From: a bacterium
GTDB taxonomy: Bacteria > Bacteroidota > Bacteroidia > Bacteroidales > Muribaculaceae
DNA: 6,919 nucleotides
Direction: 5' to 3'
NCBI GenBank assembly: GCA_004559845.1
Contig: SFWW01000103.1
Coordinates: 1 to 6,919, forward strand
Of the stretch, positions 1 to 6,793 are shown in pieces. Every line of letters starts with the position of its first letter. Positions within the stretch are counted from its first letter, which is position 1. The notes beneath the pieces are model-generated. The model searched no databases. It had not been told where the DNA came from and saw only the letters and a list, made by a program, of their open reading frames with translations. The translations under genes and the position numbers were made by a program.

Positions 1-887
1 ACCAGATAGTTCGACAATTCCCAGAACTTATTGGTGTCGGTGATGCGGAGCACCTTTTGTCCGCCCACTTCTTCAATCACATACGAGCCGGCAGGGTGTT
101 TCGACATCACTTTTGCCTTTTTGTTGTGCAATTGAATTTGGGTGAGGGTTCGCTTGTCGGCTTTAGTGAAATACGACTTCGTGTAGTCGCCTTCCATCAC
201 CTTGGTTTTGCGCAAGAAGCCCGTTTCGATAATTTTATGTGCTTTCAGTTCGCTCGACGATCCCACCACATAGAAGCACTCATTCATGCTATTGGTAAGG
301 TTGGTGTTGCGTTGGCGTTCGGCAGCCACATTACTTCTTTCCACATCCAAATCCGACTTCACCTGTTCGTTTTCCTTATGGAGCGAATCCACACGCACAT
401 TGAGTTGACCGATTTTCACGTTAGCCGCTTGCAATTCGGTGGTGAGTTGGTTGATGATATTTTTTTGATTTTCGATTTGCTTTTTCATCACCTCCATTTG
501 GCGCTTCAAATCGTTGGAATATGCTCCCGAATCGGAGAGTCGTTTTTCCAATTCCGCCAGTTTGCGTTCGCGTTCTTGAATCATCACCTGAATAGCCACC
601 ACTTGGTCGCGGAGTCTATTTTTTTTATCCACCGTTTCGGAGCCCAAATTAGAAGCGCCCATCACCTGTTGCAAATCAATAATTTGATTCATGCCATCGG
701 CAATGTCGTTCATCAGTGCATTGAGCGTGTCTTTTTCAGCACTCAGCGACGCGATTTCGCCCTTCAAAGCCACATTCTCGAGCGAATCCTTATTCACTTT
801 TTTTTCGTCGTCTCCCTTCTTGCACGAAACGGAGAGCACTGCCACGGCGCATAAAAGCATCATGGCTGTAGTCAGTAATTTTTTCAT
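1..887 (-). CDS. Coiled-coil surface-type lipoprotein, Cbp1-like (3' end outside window)
   Basis: Reading leftward from ATG 887-885, the frame is open to the window edge: 295 full codons and no stop. The N-terminus is a lipoprotein signal peptide: basic MKK, a hydrophobic stretch, then SVSC with the lipidated cysteine at residue 22. The next residues, KKGDDE, resemble the acidic lipoprotein export signal that sends Bacteroidetes lipoproteins to the cell surface. Residues about 30-200 are charged, heptad-like and rich in Glu, Lys, Gln and Leu, so probably a long coiled coil. A globular tail starts near the single Cys204 and includes FWELSNYL at the window edge. From memory, related Bacteroidales proteins, including the collagen-binding glycoprotein Cbp1, end shortly after such an FW..S.YL motif, so only a few residues are probably missing. 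Three D(S/T)L sites (34-36, 53-55, 167-169) fit the Bacteroides O-glycosylation sequon. The start overlaps the rsmI stop as ATGA. The lipoprotein call is firm; the adhesin role is only suggested by similarity. Confidence 0.88.
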   Translation of the reverse strand, partial: MKKLLTTAMMLLCAVAVLSVSCKKGDDEKKVNKDSLENVALKGEIASLSAEKDTLNALMNDIADGMNQIIDLQQVMGASNLGSETVDKKNRLRDQVVAIQVMIQERERKLAELEKRLSDSGAYSNDLKRQMEVMKKQIENQKNIINQLTTELQAANVKIGQLNVRVDSLHKENEQVKSDLDVERSNVAAERQRNTNLTNSMNECFYVVGSSSELKAHKIIETGFLRKTKVMEGDYTKSYFTKADKRTLTQIQLHNKKAKVMSKHPAGSYVIEEVGGQKVLRITDTNKFWELSNYL

Positions 888-1636
888 TCTTCTATATTGT
901 TTAATTGTTGAATATGCTTTTGCTTAAATTTGGCGTATTTGTCCACTTTCACGGGAATTGGTGCTTGCTCGCCTTCCACCACCAGCACAATTTCTCCCCT
1001 CGGAGCATTGGCTTGAAAATGGGCGGCAAGAGCGGCAAGAGTGCCATTGTGGGTGGTGTTGTGAAGTTTGGAGATTTCTCGGCTCACCGAAGCCTGTCGT
1101 TGCTCGCCAAACACCTCCGCCATTTGCTGAAGAGTTTTCACCAATCGCATGGGCGATTCGTAGAATATCATCGTTCGCGGCTCGTGGGCAAGGGCTTCCA
1201 ACCGCGAGGCTCGTCCTTTTTTTTGCGGCAAAAAGCCCTCAAAAGTGAAGCGCTCGCAAGGCAGTCCCGAATTTACCAATGCAGGCACGAAAGCCGTGGC
1301 ACCCGGCAGAGTTTCCACCTCAATTTCCCGACGGCGACATTCACGCACCAACAAAAAGCCCGGGTCGCTGATAGCGGGAGTGCCGGCATCGGTCACCAAA
1401 GCAATCACGCTTCCACCTTGCAATTCTTCGGCAAGGCGCTCCACGGTGTCGTGCTCATTAAATTTGTGGTGACTGCGCATCGGGGTGTTGATGCCAAAGT
1501 GCTTCATCAGCACACCGGAGGTGCGCGTGTCTTCTGCCAGCACAAAGTCGGCTTGCTGAAGCACGGTGATGGCGCGAGGGGTCATATCTTCCAAATTGCC
1601 CACCGGAGTTGGTACGATATAGAGTTTGCCTGCCAT
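884..1636 (-). CDS. rsmI: 16S rRNA (cytidine(1402)-2'-O)-methyltransferase RsmI
   Basis: RsmI transfers a methyl group from S-adenosylmethionine to the 2'-O of C1402 in the decoding centre of 16S rRNA. With RsmH, which methylates N4 of the same base, it forms m4Cm1402 in the cytoplasm. The 250-residue product has the tetrapyrrole-methylase fold signatures in order: PTPVGNL (9-15), EDTR (35-38), SHHKFNE (55-61), VTDAGTPAISDPG (81-93), PGATA (111-115), GFLPQKKGR (134-142), FYESP (158-162) and a GEIVLVVEG strand near the C-terminus. It is about 35 residues shorter than the E. coli protein and lacks the C-terminal helical extension, which I believe is usual in Bacteroidetes rather than a truncation. 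The ATG at 1636-1634 places PTPVGNL at the expected distance from the N-terminus. The gene begins 12 nt after the zinc-ribbon gene stops, and its TGA overlaps the lipoprotein ATG, so it is probably the middle gene of an operon. Confidence 0.97.
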   Translation of the reverse strand: MAGKLYIVPTPVGNLEDMTPRAITVLQQADFVLAEDTRTSGVLMKHFGINTPMRSHHKFNEHDTVERLAEELQGGSVIALVTDAGTPAISDPGFLLVRECRRREIEVETLPGATAFVPALVNSGLPCERFTFEGFLPQKKGRASRLEALAHEPRTMIFYESPMRLVKTLQQMAEVFGEQRQASVSREISKLHNTTHNGTLAALAAHFQANAPRGEIVLVVEGEQAPIPVKVDKYAKFKQKHIQQLNNIEE

Positions 1637-1648
1637 AAAGCCGATTGC

Positions 1649-2479
1649 TTATCTAAAGAAATTGTGCACCACTTCCATAAACGCCATCACATCCTCATTC
1701 ATCGGGTCCCACCCGAGGTCATCGTAGAAATATTCTTCCACTTCGCCAAAAGAATGCATGGTGAGAATCATATCGAGTGCATCGTTGTATTCGGCTTGAC
1801 TGTTGCCAAAGAGTTCGCGCCGAAAGCGGATACTATCGTTGATAGAGAAGGAAGAACGCAGATTTTTCGCCATATTGCGACTCAATTTTTCCTGCACACT
1901 GACAGGCGAAACTTCATCATCGTCATCGTCGAAAATTTCTTCTTCCTCTTCGGTTTCCACTTCTTCAAATTCTTCTTCCTCTTCTTCCGGTTGGTCGGCG
2001 ATAGGCTCCGGCGCCACAAATTCGGCATCCTCATCGATGGGCACTTCTATTGCTGAGGCTGGCTCGTCGGGAGTCTGCGACTCAGCGGCAAGTTCCACGC
2101 CAAGTTCCGCGCCACATTCATTACAGAAGGCGTAAGTGCCGGGGAGCACTTTACCGCACGACGGGCATTTCACAAATTGCGGCGGGACATCGTCTTCGGG
2201 AGCCGCGGATAGCGGTTCTGTTTCATCCGCACATTCTTCCGGTTGTGATTCTTCCGGTTGCTCGTCGGGCGCATGGAGTGCGGCATTCAGCATTTCCTCT
2301 TCGGGCGATTGCTCCGGCAATTGCACATTTTCGGCTTGCAGCGCCACCGAGGCAGCCTTTTCCTTAATGAGTTGAATCACTGAAGCAGGCGTGTCGGCGC
2401 CATGCTTTTCGAGCACAAGTAGCAGTCCTTCAAGTTCATAGACTGTGAGAAGAAGTTCTCCGTAAGTAGAAGCCATCAT
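1649..2479 (-). CDS. Zinc-ribbon protein with acidic linker and conserved C-terminal domain, function unknown
   Basis: The 276-residue protein has no signal peptide and no membrane segment, so it is probably cytoplasmic. Four parts can be seen. Residues 1-50 are a Leu-rich helical region. A Pro/Glu-rich linker follows, leading to a four-cysteine zinc ribbon with CPSC at 105-108 and CNEC at 119-122. Next is a strongly acidic, presumably disordered tract with near-continuous Glu/Asp at 165-189. Last is an aromatic and acidic domain from about 200 to 276 (SIRFRRELFGN, then a GWDP motif and a terminal FF). From memory, this C-terminal module recurs in other Bacteroidetes proteins, where it appears to fold separately, but I know of no assigned function. 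Two ATGs lie in tandem (2479 and 2476) and either may be the start. It is the first gene after a good promoter and is followed 12 nt later by rsmI. A role in ribosome assembly or translation is only guilt by association. The modular architecture is clear; the function is not. Confidence 0.87.
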   Translation of the reverse strand: MMASTYGELLLTVYELEGLLLVLEKHGADTPASVIQLIKEKAASVALQAENVQLPEQSPEEEMLNAALHAPDEQPEESQPEECADETEPLSAAPEDDVPPQFVKCPSCGKVLPGTYAFCNECGAELGVELAAESQTPDEPASAIEVPIDEDAEFVAPEPIADQPEEEEEEFEEVETEEEEEIFDDDDDEVSPVSVQEKLSRNMAKNLRSSFSINDSIRFRRELFGNSQAEYNDALDMILTMHSFGEVEEYFYDDLGWDPMNEDVMAFMEVVHNFFR

Positions 2480-2512
2480 CTTAAAAATCTAAGCGTTTTA
2501 CGATTTATAGTG

Positions 2513-2545
2513 CAAACATAGTTAAATTAATCTTTATTCACCAAA
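2513..2545 (-). promoter_or_regulatory. Bacteroidetes-type promoter for the zinc-ribbon/rsmI/lipoprotein operon
   Basis: On the minus strand there is an exact TAnnTTTG -7 element, TATGTTTG (2520-2513), with a TTTG -33 element (2545-2542) 21 nt upstream. Both sequence and spacing fit the consensus of the Bacteroidetes housekeeping sigma factor. Transcription would begin near 2506, leaving a leader of about 27 nt before the ATG at 2479. The surrounding DNA is AT-rich. This is motif matching only, with no transcript evidence. Confidence 0.7.
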
Positions 2546-2597
2546 GAGAAAAGTTAATTTTTTTCAAATGAGCACAAATATTTCGTTTTAGCCTAAC

Positions 2598-2638
2598 AAA
2601 AAAAGTACAAAATATCTCATTTTAGCCCTTAGCAGGGC
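2598..2638 (-). terminator. Possible weak terminator after dacB
   Basis: Ten bases beyond the dacB stop there is a 5-bp perfect stem, GCCCT/AGGGC (2638-2634 with 2629-2625), around a 4-base loop. On the minus strand it is followed by only a short TAAAAT. A run of seven T (2604-2598) comes about 20 nt later, too far for a textbook intrinsic terminator. The position between dacB and the next promoter is right, but the hairpin is short. The 2480-2647 gap holds only this and the promoter. Confidence 0.3.
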
Positions 2639-2647
2639 ACATTTCAG

Positions 2648-4096
2648 TTATTCAATCTTTGATTGACCAAAGAGGCTGATGAGGAGCACATCCATCCTAT
2701 CGCGCAATGCAGCGCGGGTGCCATTCCAATTGTTCACCAGCAGGGCCCAGGCATAACGCGGACGCTTGGCGGGGAAATATCCTACAAAGGTTTGCACATT
2801 ATTGATGGAGCCGCTTTTCACCACCAAATTGGTGGCAAGAGGAGTGTCGGGAATGAGCTTTCCGATGCGGCGGCGCACCTCTGGCATCAGTTGGCTAAGG
2901 AAAACGCCTTCCGCCGGGTGTTTTGCCATATAACTCAGCATTTCCACGAAAAAGCGCGACGAGGCACGGTTGTGGGCCGACAATCCGCTGCCATCGTACT
3001 GAAATAGCGCCTGCGTGTCGATACCTTTGCTACGCCACAAACTATCCACCACCGCTGCTCCGGCTCGCGCCGTGACTTCGCGACCGGCTTGGCGAGCAAC
3101 GGCACGCAGCACGCCATCGGTAAACATATTGTCGCTTCTATCGAGCAGCGAGGTGATGATTTCCGACAAAGCCGGCGAGCGGTGCTCCAAGAGCAACGTC
3201 TTTTGCCCTTTGGCGAGTTTTTCCGCCGATAGATGCTTGATTTTTAATTTCAACCCTTGCGCTTTCAAGGCACGAGAGAGGCTATCGGCAAACATTGCAG
3301 CCGGATTGGGAATTGCCATGGGTATGCTATAGTCTTTGTTGGCGGCTGAGCCGTGTAGCACGATGGTGGAGGTGCCTTCTTCAAGACGCAAATCCACATT
3401 GTCGGTGTTTACACCTGCAGCCAATTTGTTTACCACCTGCACCCCCGGCACTGCCGGTTCGAAGCGAGGATTGGCGATAGCGCCTTCTTTGGCAGAGAAT
3501 TTCAGCGTTGAAGAATTGTCGCGAAAATTGAAACCGTAGATGCCGGCGCCATAGGTCCAAGCCAAATCGCCCACTTCCCACCAGCCATTGGTGGCAGGCC
3601 AAGGCATCAGCGACGAGTCGACCACAATTTCGCCCTCCACCTTTTCAATGCCTTTTGCTTTAAGCGCATCCACAATTTCTTGCACGATATTGGGATGATT
3701 GGGGAAATATTTGCTCCCGAGCGTGGGGTCGCCGCCCCCTTCCACAAAAATGTTGCCTTTAAATTTTTTCCCTTTTTGCTCGCCATGCACATACACGCGC
3801 GTTGGGAAGGTGTAGTTCGGACCGAGCAAACACAACCCGGTGGAAGAGGTGATGGTTTTCATTGTGGAGGCAGTGATGCACGAGGCATCGGGGTGATAAC
3901 TCGCCACCATCGTGTCGGCTTCAATATCATATAGAGCTATCGATATGGAGGCATGGCGGTGAAGCGAATCGCCCACAAATGCCGAAATTGCCCTCTGCGC
4001 ATTTTCAGCATCCACGGCATAGCACATCGGCACCATTATTCCTAACAGCAAGGAAATAACCGCTAATCTTTTTTTATAATTCTTCATCCTTATCAT
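2648..4096 (-). CDS. dacB: PBP4-type D-alanyl-D-alanine carboxypeptidase/endopeptidase (peptidase S13)
   Basis: This periplasmic penicillin-binding protein removes the terminal D-Ala from peptidoglycan stem peptides and/or cuts D-Ala-meso-DAP crosslinks. The 482-residue sequence has a signal peptide (basic start, hydrophobic core at about 11-24, likely cleavage after the Ala in CYA, residue 27). The three active-site motifs are present: STMK with nucleophile Ser77 and Lys80, SDN at 321-323, and KSG at 427-429. The roughly 240 residues between the first two match the domain insertions typical of PBP4. Family blocks EGGGDPTL (119-126) and YGAGIYGFNFRDN (182-194) are also present. The residue two before Ser77 is Thr where Pro is common, and KSG replaces KTG; both seem tolerable. 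The start could instead be the ATG at 4087, giving the more typical MKNYKKRL signal start. The gene lies 56 nt after the HD-domain gene with no obvious promoter between, so it is probably the last gene of that operon. Four D(S/T)(L/M) sites could be O-glycosylated. Confidence 0.96.
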   Translation of the reverse strand: MIRMKNYKKRLAVISLLLGIMVPMCYAVDAENAQRAISAFVGDSLHRHASISIALYDIEADTMVASYHPDASCITASTMKTITSSTGLCLLGPNYTFPTRVYVHGEQKGKKFKGNIFVEGGGDPTLGSKYFPNHPNIVQEIVDALKAKGIEKVEGEIVVDSSLMPWPATNGWWEVGDLAWTYGAGIYGFNFRDNSSTLKFSAKEGAIANPRFEPAVPGVQVVNKLAAGVNTDNVDLRLEEGTSTIVLHGSAANKDYSIPMAIPNPAAMFADSLSRALKAQGLKLKIKHLSAEKLAKGQKTLLLEHRSPALSEIITSLLDRSDNMFTDGVLRAVARQAGREVTARAGAAVVDSLWRSKGIDTQALFQYDGSGLSAHNRASSRFFVEMLSYMAKHPAEGVFLSQLMPEVRRRIGKLIPDTPLATNLVVKSGSINNVQTFVGYFPAKRPRYAWALLVNNWNGTRAALRDRMDVLLISLFGQSKIE

Positions 4097-4152
4097 TTGT
4101 TACAATGTTGAAAAAATATTTGTCTGCACTTCTTCAATTTCTAACCATCCTC

Positions 4153-4788
4153 TCACCACAATTCTTCTTCCTTACCGGTGCCCCACTCTATCAAATTGGC
4201 GGCTATGCCGTCAGCCAATTGGAGCAAGCCGCAGAGCGGCGATTTGTCGCGAGCGGTGTTGATATTGTTTTTTTGTTCCGGACTTTGGAATGCCAAATCC
4301 CAAGCACCCATGTGCCAACGGATAGCCAGCATTTCATTATCAGAAATGTCGAAGCCACTACGCAGCACCACAATCACACTCTTTTCGCCATGACCCATCG
4401 GGAAATTGCTATAATCCACATCAAAAGCCTTCACATCCACCCAATTGCCATAGGCATCTTTGCGCTTTTTCACCACCTTTTTGTAGATGTCGGCTTTGCA
4501 CACATCGTGGAGCAAACACGCCACAATCACACTATCTTTAGGCAAATACGAAGCCAATTCCGGACGCATTAGCAGCATTTGCTCGCGTAGCATGAGCCCG
4601 GCGCGGCAAGTGTTGAGCGAATGTTGCACATTACCGCCATCGCAAGCCAAGTGGAAGCGCGTGCTCGACGGTGCTTCATAAAAGCCTAATGCCTCGAGGT
4701 CTTCTATCAAATAATCCGTGCCTTCGCGACCCACGCTGCGAAGCAACTCGTTGAATTCCTGTTTGTTTTTTTCAATATCAATATCCAT
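4153..4788 (-). CDS. HD-domain phosphohydrolase
   Basis: The 211-residue protein has the metal-binding pattern of the HD superfamily: His56 in VQHS, the paired His94-Asp95 in CLLHDVCKAD, His133 in MGHGEKS, His159 in IRWHMG, and a late Asp193 in LLQLADGIA. HD proteins usually hydrolyse phosphomonoesters or phosphodiesters such as nucleotides, cyclic dinucleotides or RNA ends. The layout recalls small HD hydrolases related to the YhaM-type nuclease domain, but the substrate cannot be inferred. There is no signal peptide or membrane segment, so it should be cytoplasmic. I chose the ATG at 4788. A TTG at 4794 would add two residues, which is less likely. The gene starts 15 nt after the HExxH gene stops and ends 56 nt before dacB. 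This suggests a shared transcript, although the neighbours act in different compartments. Confidence 0.86.
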   Translation of the reverse strand: MDIDIEKNKQEFNELLRSVGREGTDYLIEDLEALGFYEAPSSTRFHLACDGGNVQHSLNTCRAGLMLREQMLLMRPELASYLPKDSVIVACLLHDVCKADIYKKVVKKRKDAYGNWVDVKAFDVDYSNFPMGHGEKSVIVVLRSGFDISDNEMLAIRWHMGAWDLAFQSPEQKNNINTARDKSPLCGLLQLADGIAANLIEWGTGKEEELW

Positions 4789-4803
4789 TGCCAATCAAAA
4801 AAT

Positions 4804-5142
4804 TTATCCGTAATTTTTTAAAAAAAAATACTTTCGCCAAGCAAAGCGAGGTCGGTGTTGCAAATAGTCGGCATCATGCTCGTGGCTGTAGGCTTCGCGC
4901 TCAAACGAGATATTGCGATACGCATCGCCGGAAAGCATGAGCCGCACCAGCCATTCGCCCACATAGAGCACATAAAAGGGAAGCACCCACAGTTCGCACA
5001 TTTGTCGCGTGTGAATCTGCTCGTGCCGGATGTCGACCTCGGTGAGCGAAGTGCCCGGGCGCACAAAAATGCACCCCAGCAAGTTGATTGCCCGAAACCC
5101 CTTAGGTGGCAAAAACCGATTTTTCACAATCTTTATACTCAC
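4804..5142 (-). CDS. Small HExxH-motif protein, putative zinc metallopeptidase-like, function unknown
   Basis: The 112-residue protein carries HEQIH at 40-44, the HExxH zinc-binding and catalytic signature. It is followed by a hydrophobic aromatic stretch (about 51-70) and then FEREAY (80-85), whose Glu81 or Glu83 could be the third metal ligand. A basic, aromatic tail (RPRFAWRKYFF) follows. From memory, Bacteroidetes have a family of short proteins with the same order: a KGF.AINL.G start, HE.IH..QM, a W-rich hydrophobic segment, and FE.EAY near the end. I know of no assigned function or substrate. The start is the GTG at 5142-5140. An in-frame TAG lies two codons upstream and no ATG precedes the conserved residues. 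No signal peptide is seen, and the hydrophobic segment might insert in or lie on the membrane. The HD gene follows after 15 nt. Its first 23 codons are repeated exactly beyond the insertion sequence. The ORF and motif are clear; enzymatic activity is inferred. Confidence 0.8.
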   Translation of the reverse strand: MSIKIVKNRFLPPKGFRAINLLGCIFVRPGTSLTEVDIRHEQIHTRQMCELWVLPFYVLYVGEWLVRLMLSGDAYRNISFEREAYSHEHDADYLQHRPRFAWRKYFFLKNYG

Positions 5143-5171
5143 AATCTATATTTAAACTTTCAAAGTTAATA
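5073..5171. repeat. 99-bp exact direct repeat, left copy
   Basis: It is identical, base for base and in the same orientation, to 6821-6919, an offset of 1748 bp. It holds the first 23 codons of the HExxH gene plus 29 bp upstream, including the -7 element. The match breaks at the left edge (C at 5072 against G at 6820). On the right it runs to the end of the window, so 99 bp is a minimum. It is far longer than a target-site duplication. Confidence 0.97.
5161..5168 (-). promoter_or_regulatory. Candidate -7 element for the HExxH/HD/dacB operon
   Basis: TAACTTTG on the minus strand matches the Bacteroidetes TAnnTTTG -7 consensus exactly. No TTTG -33 element lies at the usual 19-21 nt upstream. 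Transcription would start near 5154, giving a leader of only 12-14 nt before the GTG. The same element recurs in the repeat copy at 6909-6916. Confidence 0.45.
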
Positions 5172-5224
5172 GATGCGTTGCTATTGTTCTGATTGTCAGG
5201 GGGGAAGGATTTTTTAACACATCA

Positions 5225-5237
5225 ATTTGGGTGACCC
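5225..5237 (+). repeat. Left IS-end motif ATTTGGGTGACCC
   Basis: This 13-mer recurs exactly, in the same orientation, at 6793-6805. Over 21 bases (5225-5245 against 6793-6813) 18 match. The core is near-palindromic, so it may act as either a direct or an inverted terminal motif for transposase binding. Confidence 0.6.
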
Positions 5238-5263
5238 GCTGTTAATTTTTGTAAATTTATGGA

Positions 5264-6793
5264 ATGTTTGTACGCCGTAAGTTGAATAAGAGTGGGTCGA
5301 TTAGCGTCCAAGTGCTCAGCAAGCGCAATGGGCGCAATGTGTTGGTGCGCTCTTTTGGCTCGTCGAGGATTGAGGCGGAGGTCTGCGAGATGGAGCGTCG
5401 GGCGCACGATTTTATAAACACATATGGTGGACAGACAGTTTTTGACTTTGAGGCTCATCAGCAGACGCAACGACGAACTCAACTTGACAATGTGTTCAGC
5501 CAGATTGTTGACATACGCCAGAATGCCCCGCAGATTATCTTGGAGCGTATCTATGACGGCATAGGCTTTGATGCCATAGGAGATGACACGCTTCGGTTAC
5601 TTGCCATAGCGCGTGTATGCCAGCCCAAGAGCAAGTTGGCGACCGTGGACTATTTGAAACGCTGTTTCAACGAAGACGTTAAGTTGCACAAAGTATATCG
5701 TTACATGGACACGCTGTACAACACGCAGCGCGAGAAGATACAAAACATCAGTGTTGCACACACGCGAGGAGTACTTGGAGGGCAAATAGGTATTGTATTC
5801 TATGACGTCACGACACTCTACTTTGAATCGGCCCGGGAGGATGTGCTACGTACCCCAGGCTTCTCAAAGGATGGAAAAACTACGGAATCGCAAATAGTTC
5901 TCGGGCTGCTTGTCAGTCGCGACGGCTATCCTCTATCATACAACATTTTCAACGGCTCGCAATATGAGGGGCGCACATTTATCCCGATAATCGATGACTT
6001 TGTACAGCGATTCTCGCTCACAGACTTCATAGTGGTGGCTGATGCAGGACTGCTCTCGCGCAAAAATATCACTTTGTTGAAGGCAACAGGCTATAAATTT
6101 ATACTCGGCGGGCGCATAAAGAAAGAGTCGGCAATGGTGCAAGACTGGGTTCTGACCCTCGAAAAAGACAGCCGAAAGCTGAACGAAACGGAAATAAACG
6201 GCGATGAGCGCATCATCATCAGCTACTCCGACGAACGAGCCGCCAAGGATCGGCACAACCGAGAGCGAGGCATACAGCGCCTTCGCAAGGCCTATGCATC
6301 GGGGCGCATCAGCAAGAAGAACATCAACCAGCGCGGCTACAACAAGTTCCTCACGATAGAGAACGACGTAATCGTGAGCATTGACGAAGCCAAAATCGAA
6401 GCCGACGCGCGGTGGGACGGACTGAAAAGCTACGTTACCAACACCGACCTGCCGGCAGCCGATGTCATAGAGCAATATCACGGGCTGTGGGTAGTGGAAC
6501 GCGCCTTCCGCATCACCAAAGGCAACCTTGAAGCCCGGCCAATCTTCCACTTCACTGAGCGCCGCATAGAGGCTCACATCTGCATCTGCTTTGTTGCCTA
6601 CAAGCTCTACAAGGAACTCGAGCGTCTGCTGCGCACCCTCGGAATAGCACTCAGCGTTGACAAGGCACTCGACATCGCCAAGACCATCTCAACGGTTACA
6701 GTGGCACTTCCCGATGGTACAACAGCCACCCGAATTATGCTCATAACCTCCGAGCATAGGCTGCTGCAACCGCTGCTCCCATCTAATTTCTGA
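5264..6793 (+). CDS. IS1634-family DDE transposase, apparently intact
   Basis: The enzyme cuts and rejoins the ends of its insertion sequence with an RNase H-fold catalytic core. The 509-residue product has the three acidic residues in context: Asp181 in VFYDVTTLYFE, Asp260 in FIVVADAGLLS, and Glu412 in YHGLWVVERAFRITK. The last fits the IS4-superfamily Y-(2)-R-(3)-E-(6)-K pattern (Tyr405, Glu412, Lys419), with Leu instead of Arg at the second position. Long insertion-domain sequence between the second Asp and the Glu, and a length of about 500 residues, favour the IS1634 branch. No frameshift or internal stop is seen, so the element may be active. The ATG at 5264 gives the MFVRRK start. The TGA at 6791-6793 directly precedes the right-hand GGGTGACCC motif. 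It is divergent from the HExxH operon. Confidence is high for a transposase and a little lower for the exact family. Confidence 0.95.
   Translation: MFVRRKLNKSGSISVQVLSKRNGRNVLVRSFGSSRIEAEVCEMERRAHDFINTYGGQTVFDFEAHQQTQRRTQLDNVFSQIVDIRQNAPQIILERIYDGIGFDAIGDDTLRLLAIARVCQPKSKLATVDYLKRCFNEDVKLHKVYRYMDTLYNTQREKIQNISVAHTRGVLGGQIGIVFYDVTTLYFESAREDVLRTPGFSKDGKTTESQIVLGLLVSRDGYPLSYNIFNGSQYEGRTFIPIIDDFVQRFSLTDFIVVADAGLLSRKNITLLKATGYKFILGGRIKKESAMVQDWVLTLEKDSRKLNETEINGDERIIISYSDERAAKDRHNRERGIQRLRKAYASGRISKKNINQRGYNKFLTIENDVIVSIDEAKIEADARWDGLKSYVTNTDLPAADVIEQYHGLWVVERAFRITKGNLEARPIFHFTERRIEAHICICFVAYKLYKELERLLRTLGIALSVDKALDIAKTISTVTVALPDGTTATRIMLITSEHRLLQPLLPSNF

Noticed and set aside
57..854. 265-codon plus-strand open frame
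   Set aside because: It is antisense to the lipoprotein gene, which has a lipobox and coiled coil. The plus-strand product is a His/Phe-rich composition typical of a shadow frame.
905..2056. 383-codon plus-strand open frame
   Set aside because: It runs antisense across rsmI and the zinc-ribbon gene, both of which have clear motifs. The product is His/Phe/Arg-rich without a recognisable domain.
4105..4572. 155-codon plus-strand open frame
   Set aside because: It is mostly antisense to the HD-domain gene, whose metal-binding motifs are intact.
4789..4794. TTG start for the HD gene, two codons upstream
   Set aside because: An ATG lies just downstream and no ribosome site favours the TTG.
5189..5199. 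CTGATTGTCAG small inverted repeat as an operator
   Set aside because: The stem is only 4 bp with a 3-base loop, and no adjacent regulator gene supports it.
5195..5200. GTCAGG here and at 6815-6820 as a 6-bp target-site duplication
   Set aside because: The ends it implies show no inverted repeats, and a 6-base match between two short flanks is easily due to chance.
5936..6577. 213-codon minus-strand open frame inside the IS
   Set aside because: It is antisense to the transposase catalytic core, with no motif of its own.
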